DNA of 51,055 nt, taken from contig JADMIG010000019.1 of assembly GCA_015478725.1 (NCBI GenBank), positions 1 through 51,055 on the forward strand. The letters run 5' to 3'. A program made the translations under genes and the position numbers. The notes under the pieces are model-generated. The model was not told the origin of the DNA. It saw only the letters and a program-made list of their open reading frames with translations, and ran no database searches. This document shows positions 35,298-44,484 of this stretch, in pieces. Source of the DNA: Chloroflexota bacterium. GTDB lineage: Bacteria > Chloroflexota > Limnocylindria > Limnocylindrales > CSP1-4. Position 1 is the first letter of the stretch. The number at the start of each line of letters is the position of its first letter.

Positions 35298-37112
35298 ATG
35301 CTCGGTCGGACCGACTCGCACCGCCGCCACCTCCTGATCCTCCTCGTCCTCGCGATCGTGGCGACCGCGCTCGGCGCCCGGCTCGCCTGGTGGCAGGTCG
35401 TCCGTGGCGCGAGCCTCGCGGCCGACGCCCGCGCGCAGACGACCGTGACGATCCAGGATCCATCGCGACGGGGGACGATCTACGATCGGAGCGGGACGGT
35501 CGTCCTCGCCACGTCAGTCGATCGCTACCGGCTCATCGGCACGCCCGGGATCCTCAGCCTCGACGCGCGTCAGCGCACCGCCCAGGCCATCATCGCGCTG
35601 CTCGGCCTGAATGCGGCGGATGCTCTCGACCTGACGACGAAGATGATCTCCGACCGGGGGTACGTCGTCCTCACCCACGGGATCGACGAGGCGACCGCCC
35701 GGAAGATCCGTGACGGGCTCGCGAGCGGGGCGCTCGCCGGACTGTCCCTCGAGTCCGAGCCCACGCGGCTCTACCCGCTCGCCGGCGGCTCGCCGGGTTC
35801 CACCCTCGGCGCCCAGATCCTCGGCTTCGTCAACCGCGACGGCGCCGGTCAGTACGGCCTCGAGGAGTACTACCAGGCGCAGCTGGCCGGCCAGCCGCTC
35901 ATCGAGGTCGCCCAGCGCGACACGAACGGCGACCCGGTGCCGTCGACGATATCCGTCCAGTCGCCAGGCGTTCCGGGCTCCGACATCCGACTCTCCATCG
36001 ACGCCGGCTTCCAGCTCCAGCTCGAGCAGGAGCTCCTCGCCGCGGGGGTCGCCGATCGGGCCGTCAGCGTCTCCGGCGTCGTCATGGACCCGACCACGGG
36101 CCAGATCTACGGCGAGGCGACCTATCCCTCCTACAACGCCAACGACTACGCGACGATCGCGGCGACCGATCCGGCGCGGTTCGTCGATCCGGTCGTCAGC
36201 TCCGTCTACGAGCCCGGCTCCGTCTTCAAGCTCTTCACCGCGCTCGCCGCCTTCACGAACGGGACGGTGAATCCCGCCACGAAGATCGATGACAGCGGGT
36301 CGCTCGCGCTCGACGGCGGGACGGCCAAGGTCTGGGATTCGGACCTCCGCCCGATGGGCTGGATCCCGTTCCAGGACGTCGTGGCGTACTCACGGAACGT
36401 CGGGGCGGCGCGGGTCGCCCTCGGCCTGGCGAAGACGACCGACCAGGCCGCGGCGATCCTCGAGTCGACCTGGCTCAGGATGGGCTTCGGCCAGCCGACC
36501 GGGATCGACCTCGCCGGCGAGGTGGCCGGGATCGTCCGCGACCCGACGATCTCGCCGTGGCGCCAGATCGACCTCGCGAACGGCGCGTTCGGCCAGGGCG
36601 TGGCCGTGACGCCCATCCAGCTCGCGACCGCCTACAGCGCGATGGTCAACGGCGGGACGCTCATCACGCCGCACGTCGTCGTGTCCATCGGAGGGAACCC
36701 CGTGACCGTGCCGTCGCGGGGTCGGGTCATGACGACCGAGATGTCGAACGAGCTCGTGGCACTCATGAGCCATGTCGTCCACGCCGTCCCCTGGTATCGC
36801 GATAACACGCTCATCCCGGGGTACGTCGTGGGGGGCAAGACCGGAACGGCCCAGATCTGGGATCCCAAGGCCGACCATGGACGCGGGGCGTGGAAGACGA
36901 CGTACGACTACTCATTCATCGGCTACGTCGGCCGAGACCGGCCGCAGCTCGTCATCGCGATCACGATCCGCGAGGCTCAGCCGATGGTGGTCGCCCAGGG
37001 ATACCTGCCGCTCCGGGTGGAAAGTTACGAGCTGTTCCGCCGCGTTGCGACGGACGCCATGGGGACCCTCGACCTGTCGGCGAACCCGACCGCGTCCGTC
37101 GCCCACCCGTGA
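35298..37112 (+). CDS. ftsI: Septal penicillin-binding protein (class B transpeptidase, FtsI/PBP2)
   Basis: This is the peptidoglycan transpeptidase for the septum, with 604 residues: a short cytoplasmic start, one span (about 11-33), the PBP dimer domain with RGTIYDRSG, and the transpeptidase domain with SVFK (S308 nucleophile, K311), SRN (365-367) and KTGT (514-517). All active-site motifs are intact. ATG 35298 is 16 bases after ftsL. The stop overlaps the murF start (GTGA). Confidence 0.94.
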   Translation: MLGRTDSHRRHLLILLVLAIVATALGARLAWWQVVRGASLAADARAQTTVTIQDPSRRGTIYDRSGTVVLATSVDRYRLIGTPGILSLDARQRTAQAIIALLGLNAADALDLTTKMISDRGYVVLTHGIDEATARKIRDGLASGALAGLSLESEPTRLYPLAGGSPGSTLGAQILGFVNRDGAGQYGLEEYYQAQLAGQPLIEVAQRDTNGDPVPSTISVQSPGVPGSDIRLSIDAGFQLQLEQELLAAGVADRAVSVSGVVMDPTTGQIYGEATYPSYNANDYATIAATDPARFVDPVVSSVYEPGSVFKLFTALAAFTNGTVNPATKIDDSGSLALDGGTAKVWDSDLRPMGWIPFQDVVAYSRNVGAARVALGLAKTTDQAAAILESTWLRMGFGQPTGIDLAGEVAGIVRDPTISPWRQIDLANGAFGQGVAVTPIQLATAYSAMVNGGTLITPHVVVSIGGNPVTVPSRGRVMTTEMSNELVALMSHVVHAVPWYRDNTLIPGYVVGGKTGTAQIWDPKADHGRGAWKTTYDYSFIGYVGRDRPQLVIAITIREAQPMVVAQGYLPLRVESYELFRRVATDAMGTLDLSANPTASVAHP

Positions 37113-38569
37113 GCTTCGCGTGTGCGACACTCCCACCCGTGACCGACGCCCTGCCGCGGTCGTGGAGAGGGGCGACCGAGCCGGCCTTCACCGCCGCCGA
37201 GCTCGTCAGCCTGACCGGTGGACGCCTCCTCCGCGCCGGCGCCCGACCGATCCGCCGCGCCGCGGTCGACTCCCGGTCGGTCACCCCGGGCTGCCTGTTC
37301 GTGGCCCTGCCCGGCGAGCGGACAGACGGTCACGCCCACGTCGCGGACGCCGCGGCGGCCGGCGCGGCGGCGATCCTCGTCACCCGCCGGCCGGACGACG
37401 ACGTGCTCGAGCGGCTCGGCGACGTGACGGTCATCGAGGTCCCCGATGGTGTCCGCGCGCTCGGGGCACTCGCCGCCGACTGGCGCGCACGGTTCGCGCC
37501 GCTCGTCGTCGGGGTGACCGGGAGCATCGCCAAGACATCCACGAAGGAGGCGATCGCGACGGTCCTCGACCGACGGTTCTCGACCCTCCGCAGCGAGGGC
37601 AACCGGAACAACGAGATCGGTTTGCCGCTGACGCTCCTCGACCTGGGCCCCGAGCACGAGGCGGCGGTCCTCGAGATGGGCATGTACGTCGGCGGCGAGA
37701 TCGCCGACCTGGCGGCCATGGCACGACCGTCGATCGGGGTCGTGACGGCGGTCGAGCCGGTTCACCTGAGCCGGATCGGGACGCTCGAGGCGGTCGAGCG
37801 CGCGAAGGGCGAGCTCGTGGAAGCGCTCCCGCCGGACGGCGCGGCGGTCCTCAACGCGGACGACCCGCGGGTCGTCCGGATGGCCGGGCGGACGGTCGCC
37901 CGGGCCGTCACCTACGGGTTCTCGGCCGCCGCCGACGTCAGGGCGGAGACCGTCGTGAGCCGGGCCGCGGACGGCATGCGGTTCGTCCTCCGGACCCCGG
38001 CGGGGAGCCGGCCGGTCCTCACCGCGGCGCTCGGCCGCCACGGTGTCCACAACGCCCTCGCCGCCGCCGCGGTCGGCCTCGCCGCCGGCGTGGACCTCGA
38101 CGAGATCGCGGCGGGCCTGGCAGGCGGTTGGTCCGCTCCGCATCGGGATCGCCTCGTGCGGGTGGGGTCGGTGACGATCCTCGACGACAGCTACAACGCC
38201 TCGCCGGCGTCGATGACGGCGGCGCTCGACCTCCTCGCGACGCTGCCGGGGAGGCGACGGATCGCCGTCCTCGGCGAGATGCTCGAGCTCGGCGACACCC
38301 ACGAGGCGGGGCACCGAGCCGTCGGCGCCGTGGCGGCCCGCATCGTCGATCTGCTCGTCGTCGTCGGCGCCGGCGCGACACCCCTCGCCGAGGCCGCCCG
38401 CGAGCACCCTCGACTCGCCGGGCGCGTCCTCCAGGCGAGCGACGCGCTCGCCGCACTCGCGCTCCTCCGGCCGCTCCTCGAGGCCGGCGACGTGGTGCTC
38501 GTCAAGGGATCCCGCGGGATTGCCCTCGAGGCAATCGTCGATACGCTCGCTGCCGAGGCGGGCGCGTGA
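37109..38569 (+). CDS. murF: UDP-N-acetylmuramoyl-tripeptide--D-Ala-D-Ala ligase
   Basis: The ligase adds D-Ala-D-Ala to the muramyl tripeptide. The 486 residues have the MurF N-domain (VDSRSVTPGCLFVALPGERTDGH split into usual segments), GNRNNEIGLPLTLL, LEMGMYVGGEI, HNALAAAAVG and DDSYNASPASM. The P-loop reads TGSIAKTSTKE (K142), in which the Gly normally just before Lys is Ala141; this is unusual. GTG 37109 overlaps the PBP stop; GTG 37139 is an alternative start. MurF normally follows murE, which is absent here. Confidence 0.92.
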   Translation: MSFACATLPPVTDALPRSWRGATEPAFTAAELVSLTGGRLLRAGARPIRRAAVDSRSVTPGCLFVALPGERTDGHAHVADAAAAGAAAILVTRRPDDDVLERLGDVTVIEVPDGVRALGALAADWRARFAPLVVGVTGSIAKTSTKEAIATVLDRRFSTLRSEGNRNNEIGLPLTLLDLGPEHEAAVLEMGMYVGGEIADLAAMARPSIGVVTAVEPVHLSRIGTLEAVERAKGELVEALPPDGAAVLNADDPRVVRMAGRTVARAVTYGFSAAADVRAETVVSRAADGMRFVLRTPAGSRPVLTAALGRHGVHNALAAAAVGLAAGVDLDEIAAGLAGGWSAPHRDRLVRVGSVTILDDSYNASPASMTAALDLLATLPGRRRIAVLGEMLELGDTHEAGHRAVGAVAARIVDLLVVVGAGATPLAEAAREHPRLAGRVLQASDALAALALLRPLLEAGDVVLVKGSRGIALEAIVDTLAAEAGA

Positions 38570-39552
38570 GAGGCGGCGTCGTCGAGCTCATCCAGGGCCT
38601 GTTCCTCGCCTTCGCCATCGTCGTCATCCTCATGCCGGGCTACATCCGGCTCCTTCGCGCCATCGGGATCGGCAAGCAGATCCGCGAGGAAGGTCCGCAC
38701 ACCCATCTGGTCAAGCAGGGGACCCCCACGATGGGCGGGCTCCTCATCGTCGTCGTCGTCGCCCTCTGCGCGTACTTCCTCGGTGCCCTGGACGCCTCGA
38801 CGTACTCGCCGGTCGCGACCCTGGTCGGGGTCGGGCTTCTCGGTGCCTTCGACGACTACCTCAACGCGAAGACCGGCAACGGGATCCGGGTTCGCCAGAA
38901 GCTGCTCTGGCAGATCGTCGTGGCGATCCTCGCCGCGATCTACATCCAGCGGCACTTCGCGATCACGGACATCCGGGTCCCGTTCGTCGGCGACGTGACG
39001 ATCGGGCCGTTGCTCTATGTCGTGTTCGCCGCCTTCGCCATCGTCGCCGCGAGCAACGGCGTCAACATCACGGACGGACTCGACGGACTCGCCGGCGGGA
39101 CGGCGATCTTCGCCTTCGTGGCGTACCTCATCATCGCCCTCCTCAACGTACCCCAGCAGCCGAACCTCGCCCTGCTCTGCGCGATCATCATCGGGGGAAC
39201 GCTCGGCTTCCTCTGGTTCAACGTCCATCCAGCCCAGATCTTCATGGGGGATTCGGGCGCCCTGTCGCTCGGTGCGACGCTCGCGGTCACCGCCCTCATC
39301 ACGGGCCAGATCCTCGTGCTGCCCCTGATCGGGATCATCTTCGTCGCGGAGACCGGGTCCGACCTCCTCCAGTTCGCCTATTACCGGGCGACCGGCGGCC
39401 GCCGCCTCTTCCGGATGGCGCCGCTGCACCATCACTTCGAGCTCGGCGGCTGGGACGAGGAGAAGATCACCCTCCGGTTCTGGATCGTCTCGATACTCGC
39501 CGGGATGCTCGGGGTGACGTTCTTCCTCGCCTCGATCCGGGCGCTGGCGTGA
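38566..39552 (+). CDS. mraY: Phospho-N-acetylmuramoyl-pentapeptide-transferase
   Basis: This integral membrane enzyme makes lipid I from UDP-MurNAc-pentapeptide and undecaprenyl phosphate. The 328 residues show about ten spans with the catalytic DD motif in GAFDDYLN, NITDGLDGLAGG, and HHHFELGGWDE near the C-terminus. GTG 38566 overlaps the murF stop. Slightly short compared with E. coli MraY (360). Confidence 0.96.
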   Translation: MRGGVVELIQGLFLAFAIVVILMPGYIRLLRAIGIGKQIREEGPHTHLVKQGTPTMGGLLIVVVVALCAYFLGALDASTYSPVATLVGVGLLGAFDDYLNAKTGNGIRVRQKLLWQIVVAILAAIYIQRHFAITDIRVPFVGDVTIGPLLYVVFAAFAIVAASNGVNITDGLDGLAGGTAIFAFVAYLIIALLNVPQQPNLALLCAIIIGGTLGFLWFNVHPAQIFMGDSGALSLGATLAVTALITGQILVLPLIGIIFVAETGSDLLQFAYYRATGGRRLFRMAPLHHHFELGGWDEEKITLRFWIVSILAGMLGVTFFLASIRALA

Positions 39553-39559
39553 GCGGGCG

Positions 39560-41161
39560 ATGACGACGATGACGAACCTCCGGCCGATCGACCTCGATGC
39601 CCTCACCCTCGCCGCGATCGCGGATGGCGCGCTCGACGGCCGTCCGGTCACGGTCCTCGGCGCGGCCCGCAGCGGCCGTGCGCTGGCCCGGTTCCTTGCC
39701 GGCATCGGGGCGGCCGTGACGCTCTACGACGGGCGACCAGCGGCGGAGCTCGACCCGGTCGCCGAGGTGCCCGGGCAGCGCGGCGGATCCGTCCGCATCG
39801 TCGCCGGGCCGGAGATCGACCCGGCGCGGGTGCTTGCCGGCGCCGCGCTCGTGACGACATCGCCCTCGATCAACCCGGACTTCCCGACGACCGAGCCGCG
39901 ACTCCGGGCCGCGCTGCGGGCGATGGTCGAGGCTCGCCGAGCGGGCGACGCGATGGCCCCGGCGCTCGTCTCGGAGGCGGATCTGTTCCTGCGGCTCTGT
40001 CCGGCGCCGACGATCGGCGTCACCGGGACGAAGGGGAAGACGACGACGTCCTCGCTCGCCGCCGCGATCCTCGCCGCGGATCCCGGCCATCCGGTCGAGG
40101 TCGGCGGCAACATCGGGCGCCCGCTCGTCGAGGTCCTGCCGGAGCTCGGCCCCCGCCATCGGGTCGTGATCGAGCTGTCCGAGCTGCAGCTCCCGACCCT
40201 CTCCCGTGGCACGACGGTGGCCGTCTACACGAACGTGACCGCCGACCATCTCGACCGTCACGGGACGCTCGAGTCATATCGCCGGGTGAAGCGCCGGCTG
40301 GCCGAGCTGGTCGATCCGGACGGCGCACTCATCCTCAATGCCGAGGACCCGGTCGTCACGGCCTACGCCGGGCTCGGCGGCGCGCCGGCCGTCCTCTACC
40401 GCACGGCCGCGCCGATGCCGGGCGGGATCGGCCTCGTCGACGGCTGGATCGTCGCCGCCGGCGTCGATCGGCTCCCGATGGCCGGGGGCGGGCCCGCCGC
40501 GACCGGACCCGGCGGACGGATCATGCCGATCGACGAGCTCGTCCTTCCCGGTCGGCACAACGCGAGCAATGCGATGGCGGCGATCGCCGTCGGCCTCCTG
40601 TTCGGCGTCGCTCCGGATGCGATCCGCCGGGCGGCCGCGGCGTTCCCCGGCGTCGAGCACCGCCTCGAAGCGGTCGGCCGCATCGGCGCCGTCCGCTTCG
40701 TCAACGACTCGATGGGCACCCAGCCGGACGCCGTCGTCGCGGCGCTGCGCGCCTTTGCGCGGCCGATCGTCCTCATCGCCGGCGGGCGGGACAAGGAGAT
40801 CGACCTCGCATCGCTCGCCCCTGTCGTCGCGGAGCGGGCCGTGGCGGCCGTGCTGATCGGCGAGAGCGGGACGCGGCTCGAGCGCCTGTTCCGAACGGCC
40901 GGCCTCGAGCGGACGGAGCGAGCCGCATCGCTCGACGAGGCAGTGGACCGAGCCCACGGCCTGGCGCTCGAGGCCCTCGGGACGGCGCCGCGCGGAGCGG
41001 TCGCGACGGTCCTCCTCAGCCCGGCCGCCGCATCGTTCGACATGTTCGAGGACTACGCGGCGCGCGGCCGCGCGTTCAAGGCCGTCGTCGCCGCCCGCAT
41101 CGCTGCCGCCCGCGGCGAGCTCGACGTCGCCGACCGCCCCGACGAGAAGGAGGACCGATGA
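39560..41161 (+). CDS. murD: UDP-N-acetylmuramoyl-L-alanine--D-glutamate ligase
   Basis: The ligase adds D-Glu. At 533 residues it is longer than usual (about 440-460) because of insertions in the N-terminal domain (about 60-135) and near residues 290-310. It has VLGAARSGRALARFL, P-loop GVTGTKGKTTTSS, GGNIGRP, ELSELQL, NVTADHLDRHGTLESY, and HNASNAMAAIA. ATG 39560 lies eight bases after the mraY stop. The stop overlaps the ftsW start (ATGA). Confidence 0.94.
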   Translation: MTTMTNLRPIDLDALTLAAIADGALDGRPVTVLGAARSGRALARFLAGIGAAVTLYDGRPAAELDPVAEVPGQRGGSVRIVAGPEIDPARVLAGAALVTTSPSINPDFPTTEPRLRAALRAMVEARRAGDAMAPALVSEADLFLRLCPAPTIGVTGTKGKTTTSSLAAAILAADPGHPVEVGGNIGRPLVEVLPELGPRHRVVIELSELQLPTLSRGTTVAVYTNVTADHLDRHGTLESYRRVKRRLAELVDPDGALILNAEDPVVTAYAGLGGAPAVLYRTAAPMPGGIGLVDGWIVAAGVDRLPMAGGGPAATGPGGRIMPIDELVLPGRHNASNAMAAIAVGLLFGVAPDAIRRAAAAFPGVEHRLEAVGRIGAVRFVNDSMGTQPDAVVAALRAFARPIVLIAGGRDKEIDLASLAPVVAERAVAAVLIGESGTRLERLFRTAGLERTERAASLDEAVDRAHGLALEALGTAPRGAVATVLLSPAAASFDMFEDYAARGRAFKAVVAARIAAARGELDVADRPDEKEDR

Positions 41162-42423
41162 CGATCGCCCGGGCCATCCCCACGCGTCGTCCGCGGACCG
41201 GAACGCTGCAACGTGAGCACCATCAACCCGACTACGTGATCCTCGTCGCCGTCTTTGCCCTCGTCGCGATCGGCGTGCTCATGGTCTATTCCTCGTCGGC
41301 GATGTCGTCGTACCTGGCGTCGGACGACACGTTCAAGGTCGTCGGCCCGCAGGTCGTGTGGGCCGCGGTCGGGCTGATCGGGCTGCTCGTCGCGAGCCGG
41401 ATCGACTACCGCTACTGGCGCCTGGTCTCCGTCCCCCTCTATCTCGTGGCCCTCGGACTCCTCATCGTGGTCGTCTTCGTCCCTTCGCTCAACTACGTGG
41501 TCGGTGGCTCGGCGCGATTCCTGCGGATCGGTCCGCTGCCGCTCTTCCACCCGGCCGAGTTCGCGAAGCTCGCCCTCGTCATCTACCTCGCCCACTGGTT
41601 CGCCCGGCGCGGCGGCAGGGTCCGCGAGTTCTGGCGCGGGACGCTGACGTTCCTCGTCATCGTCGGCCCGATCGTCCTCCTCGTCATCCGCGAGCCGGAT
41701 CTCGGGACGTCCGCGGTCCTCGCCCTCACGGCGTTCGCGATGTTCTTCGTCGCCGGGGCGAACCTCTTCCATCTCGTCGCGATGGTGTCGGCGGCGACCG
41801 TCGGCCTCGGCGCCGTCATCGCGACCCATCCGTACCAGCTCGACCGCATCCGGGCCTTCCTCGACCCGTGGAGCGATCCGGCCGGCGCCGGCTTCCACAC
41901 GATCCAGGGTCTCATGGCGCTCGCCCTCGGGGGCGTGGTGGGGGCCGGCCTCGGCCAGAGCCGGCTTGCAGGCGGGCTGTTCCTGCCGAACGCCTACAAC
42001 GACTTCATCTTCGCCATCATCGGCGAGGAGTTCGGGCTCATCGGTGGGGCGATCGTCATCGGCCTCTTCCTCGTCATCGGCTACCAGGGCATCCGGATTG
42101 CGCTGAGCGCACCCGACACGTTCGGGGCCCTCCTCGCCGGTGGCATCACCGCCTGGATCTGCATCCAGGCGTTCATCAACATCGGGGTGGTCGTCGTGCT
42201 CGTGCCCGTCACGGGCATCACCCTGCCGTTCGTCAGTGCCGGCGGGTCGTCGCTCGCCATCACCCTGGCGGCCGTCGGGATCCTCCTGTCGGTCTCGCGG
42301 GAGACGGTGGAGAAGGGGACATGGAACGATGCGTCTGCTGATCGCGGGCGGGGGAACGGGCGGGCACATCTACCCGGCCCTGGCCGTCGCTCGATCGCTC
42401 CGCGCTCGACCCGACCCGCCTGA
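41158..42423 (+). CDS. ftsW: Septal peptidoglycan glycosyltransferase FtsW (SEDS)
   Basis: This membrane polymerase of septal peptidoglycan has 421 residues and about ten spans, with SEDS landmarks VGGSARFLRIGP, FHPAEFAKLALVIYLA, REPDLGTSAVL, NAYNDFIFAIIGEEFGL and PFVSAGGSSL. ATG 41158 overlaps the murD stop. The last 31 residues (NDASADRGRG onward) are read from the same DNA as the first 95 bases of murG in another frame; this tail is hydrophilic and unlike other FtsW, so it may be a consequence of losing an earlier stop. Confidence 0.95.
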   Translation: MTIARAIPTRRPRTGTLQREHHQPDYVILVAVFALVAIGVLMVYSSSAMSSYLASDDTFKVVGPQVVWAAVGLIGLLVASRIDYRYWRLVSVPLYLVALGLLIVVVFVPSLNYVVGGSARFLRIGPLPLFHPAEFAKLALVIYLAHWFARRGGRVREFWRGTLTFLVIVGPIVLLVIREPDLGTSAVLALTAFAMFFVAGANLFHLVAMVSAATVGLGAVIATHPYQLDRIRAFLDPWSDPAGAGFHTIQGLMALALGGVVGAGLGQSRLAGGLFLPNAYNDFIFAIIGEEFGLIGGAIVIGLFLVIGYQGIRIALSAPDTFGALLAGGITAWICIQAFINIGVVVVLVPVTGITLPFVSAGGSSLAITLAAVGILLSVSRETVEKGTWNDASADRGRGNGRAHLPGPGRRSIAPRSTRPA

Positions 42424-43480
42424 CCTCGTCTGGGTCGGCGGCCATCGCGGGCTTGAGGCGAACCTCGTCGCGGAGGCGGGGATCCCGCTCGAGCGTCTCG
42501 CGCTCCGTTCGCTCCGCACGGTCGAACGGGACATGCACCTCGTCCTCGATCCGGTCCGTCTCGGGCTGTCCGTCCCGCAGGCCGCGGCCATCCTGCTTCG
42601 GGAGCGGCCGGCGGCGATCTTCACGACGGGCGGATACGTCGCGATCCCCGTCCTCCTCGCGGCGGCGCCGCTCCGGATCCCCGTCGTGATGTGGGAGGGG
42701 AACGTGGTCCCCGGGCGGAGCGTCCGGGCGACCGCCCGCCTCGCCCGGGTGCTCGCGGTCAGCTTCGCGGCGACGGCTGCGGCGCTCCGGTCACCGGCGC
42801 CGTGCTATGTCACCGGGACGCCGATCCGCGACATCCGCGGCGTCGATCCGGGGGCGGCCCGGACCGGGTTCGGCGTGCCGCCGGGAGCGCGGGTCCTCCT
42901 CGTCTTCGGCGGCTCACAGGCCGTGCTGCGGTTCAATGCCGCCGTCGCCGCCGCGCTGCCGGCGCTCGTCGAACGGATGTACGTCATCCACGTCACCGGG
43001 GAGGACGGCTATGCCGGCGCCCTCGACGGGCGAGAGCGGCTCCCGCTGGAGCGTCGCGCACGGTACCTTCCGTATCCGTTCCTTCGCGAGCAGATGCTGC
43101 CCGCCCTCGCGGCCGCCGACCTCATCGTGGGCCGCGCCGGCTCATCGACCCTCGCCGAGGTCGTCGCACTCGGGACTCCGATGGTGGTCGTCCCGTACCC
43201 CCATGCCGCGGGGCACCAGCGCGCCAATGCCCGGGTCCTCGTCGAGGCCGGCGCGGCCCGGCTCGTCGAGGACGAGGCGTTCGATGCGGCAGCGCTCATC
43301 GACGCGGCGGGCATTCTCGCCGACCCGGCGACTCACGTCCGGATGGCGGCGGCGGCGAGGGCGCTGGGACGGCCCGGGGCCGCCGAAGCGGTGGGCACGC
43401 TCCTCCTCGCAGTCGCCCGCCGCGCACCGCTCCCGGATGCGGCGACGATCGAGCGGATCGCCCGGGCGGGTGTAGCGTGA
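42329..43480 (+). CDS. murG: UDP-GlcNAc--lipid I N-acetylglucosaminyltransferase
   Basis: The enzyme makes lipid II at the inner face of the membrane. The 383 residues begin with RLLIAGGGTGGHIYPALA, and show TTGGYVAIPV, WEGNVVPGR (usual: HEQN), FGGSQ, GRAGSSTLAE and PYPHAAGHQRANA. ATG 42329 is the family start and has AAGGGGA about ten bases upstream; it lies 95 bases inside ftsW. The stop overlaps murB (GTGA). murC, usually next, is absent. Confidence 0.95.
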   Translation: MRLLIAGGGTGGHIYPALAVARSLRARPDPPDLVWVGGHRGLEANLVAEAGIPLERLALRSLRTVERDMHLVLDPVRLGLSVPQAAAILLRERPAAIFTTGGYVAIPVLLAAAPLRIPVVMWEGNVVPGRSVRATARLARVLAVSFAATAAALRSPAPCYVTGTPIRDIRGVDPGAARTGFGVPPGARVLLVFGGSQAVLRFNAAVAAALPALVERMYVIHVTGEDGYAGALDGRERLPLERRARYLPYPFLREQMLPALAAADLIVGRAGSSTLAEVVALGTPMVVVPYPHAAGHQRANARVLVEAGAARLVEDEAFDAAALIDAAGILADPATHVRMAAAARALGRPGAAEAVGTLLLAVARRAPLPDAATIERIARAGVA

Positions 43481-44484
43481 CGGGCACGACCTTCGATCCG
43501 CTCGCCGTGGGTTCGGAGATCCAGCGCCGGCTCGGCGTCAAGACGTCGCGAGACGAACCGCTGGCGCGCTTCACGACGATGCGCGTCGGCGGTCCGGCGG
43601 ACCTCTTCGCGGTCGCCCACAACGCGTTCGAGCTCCGCGGACTCGTGAAATTCGCCCGGAACCGAGGCATCGAGCACACGGTCCTCGGTCGCGGGAGCGA
43701 CGTCGTCATCGCCGACGCCGGGATCCGTGGTCTCGTGATCCAGGTCCGGGCGGAGGGCGTACAGGTCGCGGACGGGCGGCTCGTCGCGGAGGCCGGCGTG
43801 CCCATGGCGCGTGCCGCGACGGTCACCGCGGACGCCGGGCTGTCCGGTCTCGAATTCGGCCTCGCCATCCCGGGCACGGTCGGTGGCGCCGTCTGGGCCA
43901 ACGCCGGCGCCCATGGCACGGACATGGGGGGCGTCGTCGAGTCGGCGACCGTCCTGCTCGCGGACGGGACCGAACGACGACTCGCGGCGGACGAGCTCGC
44001 CCTCGGCTACCGGACGAGCCGGTTCAAGGATCGCGACCGGCGGTCGGACGTGACGGGCGGGTCGATCGCACCCGCCCCGGTCGGAGCCGACGAACTCGTC
44101 GTCGCCGCGACGTTCGCCCTCGAGCCGGCCGACCAGGCGACCATCCGGACCCGGCTCGACGAGATCCGTCGCTGGCGGCAGGCGCACCAGCCGCTCGGGA
44201 TCCCGAGCGCCGGCTCGGTGTTCCGGAACCCGTCGGGCGGTCCGAGCGCCGGCGCGCTCATCGACGGCGCCGGTCTCAAGGGCGCGACCGAGGGCGGCGC
44301 GACGGTGAGCCCGAAACATGCGAACTTCATCGTCAACGACCGGCGGGGCAGTGCGGCGGACGTCCGGCGTCTCGCCGACCGCGTCCGGGCCGAGGTGGAG
44401 GGGCAGACGGGCGTGCGACTCGAATTCGAGATCGCCTTCATCGGCGCGTGGGGGGACTGGTCGTCCGAGGGAGGGTCGGAGTGA
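43477..44484 (+). CDS. murB: UDP-N-acetylenolpyruvoylglucosamine reductase
   Basis: This FAD enzyme makes UDP-MurNAc. The 335 residues include TTMRVGGPADLF, LGRGSDVVIAD, GLEFGLAIPGTVGGAVWANAG split across the FAD site, YRTSRFK with the catalytic Arg, the catalytic Ser in SAGSVFRNP and a C-terminal Glu in EFEIAFIG. This is the type I/II core form. GTG 43477 overlaps the murG stop; its own stop overlaps ddl. Confidence 0.95.
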   Translation: MTGTTFDPLAVGSEIQRRLGVKTSRDEPLARFTTMRVGGPADLFAVAHNAFELRGLVKFARNRGIEHTVLGRGSDVVIADAGIRGLVIQVRAEGVQVADGRLVAEAGVPMARAATVTADAGLSGLEFGLAIPGTVGGAVWANAGAHGTDMGGVVESATVLLADGTERRLAADELALGYRTSRFKDRDRRSDVTGGSIAPAPVGADELVVAATFALEPADQATIRTRLDEIRRWRQAHQPLGIPSAGSVFRNPSGGPSAGALIDGAGLKGATEGGATVSPKHANFIVNDRRGSAADVRRLADRVRAEVEGQTGVRLEFEIAFIGAWGDWSSEGGSE

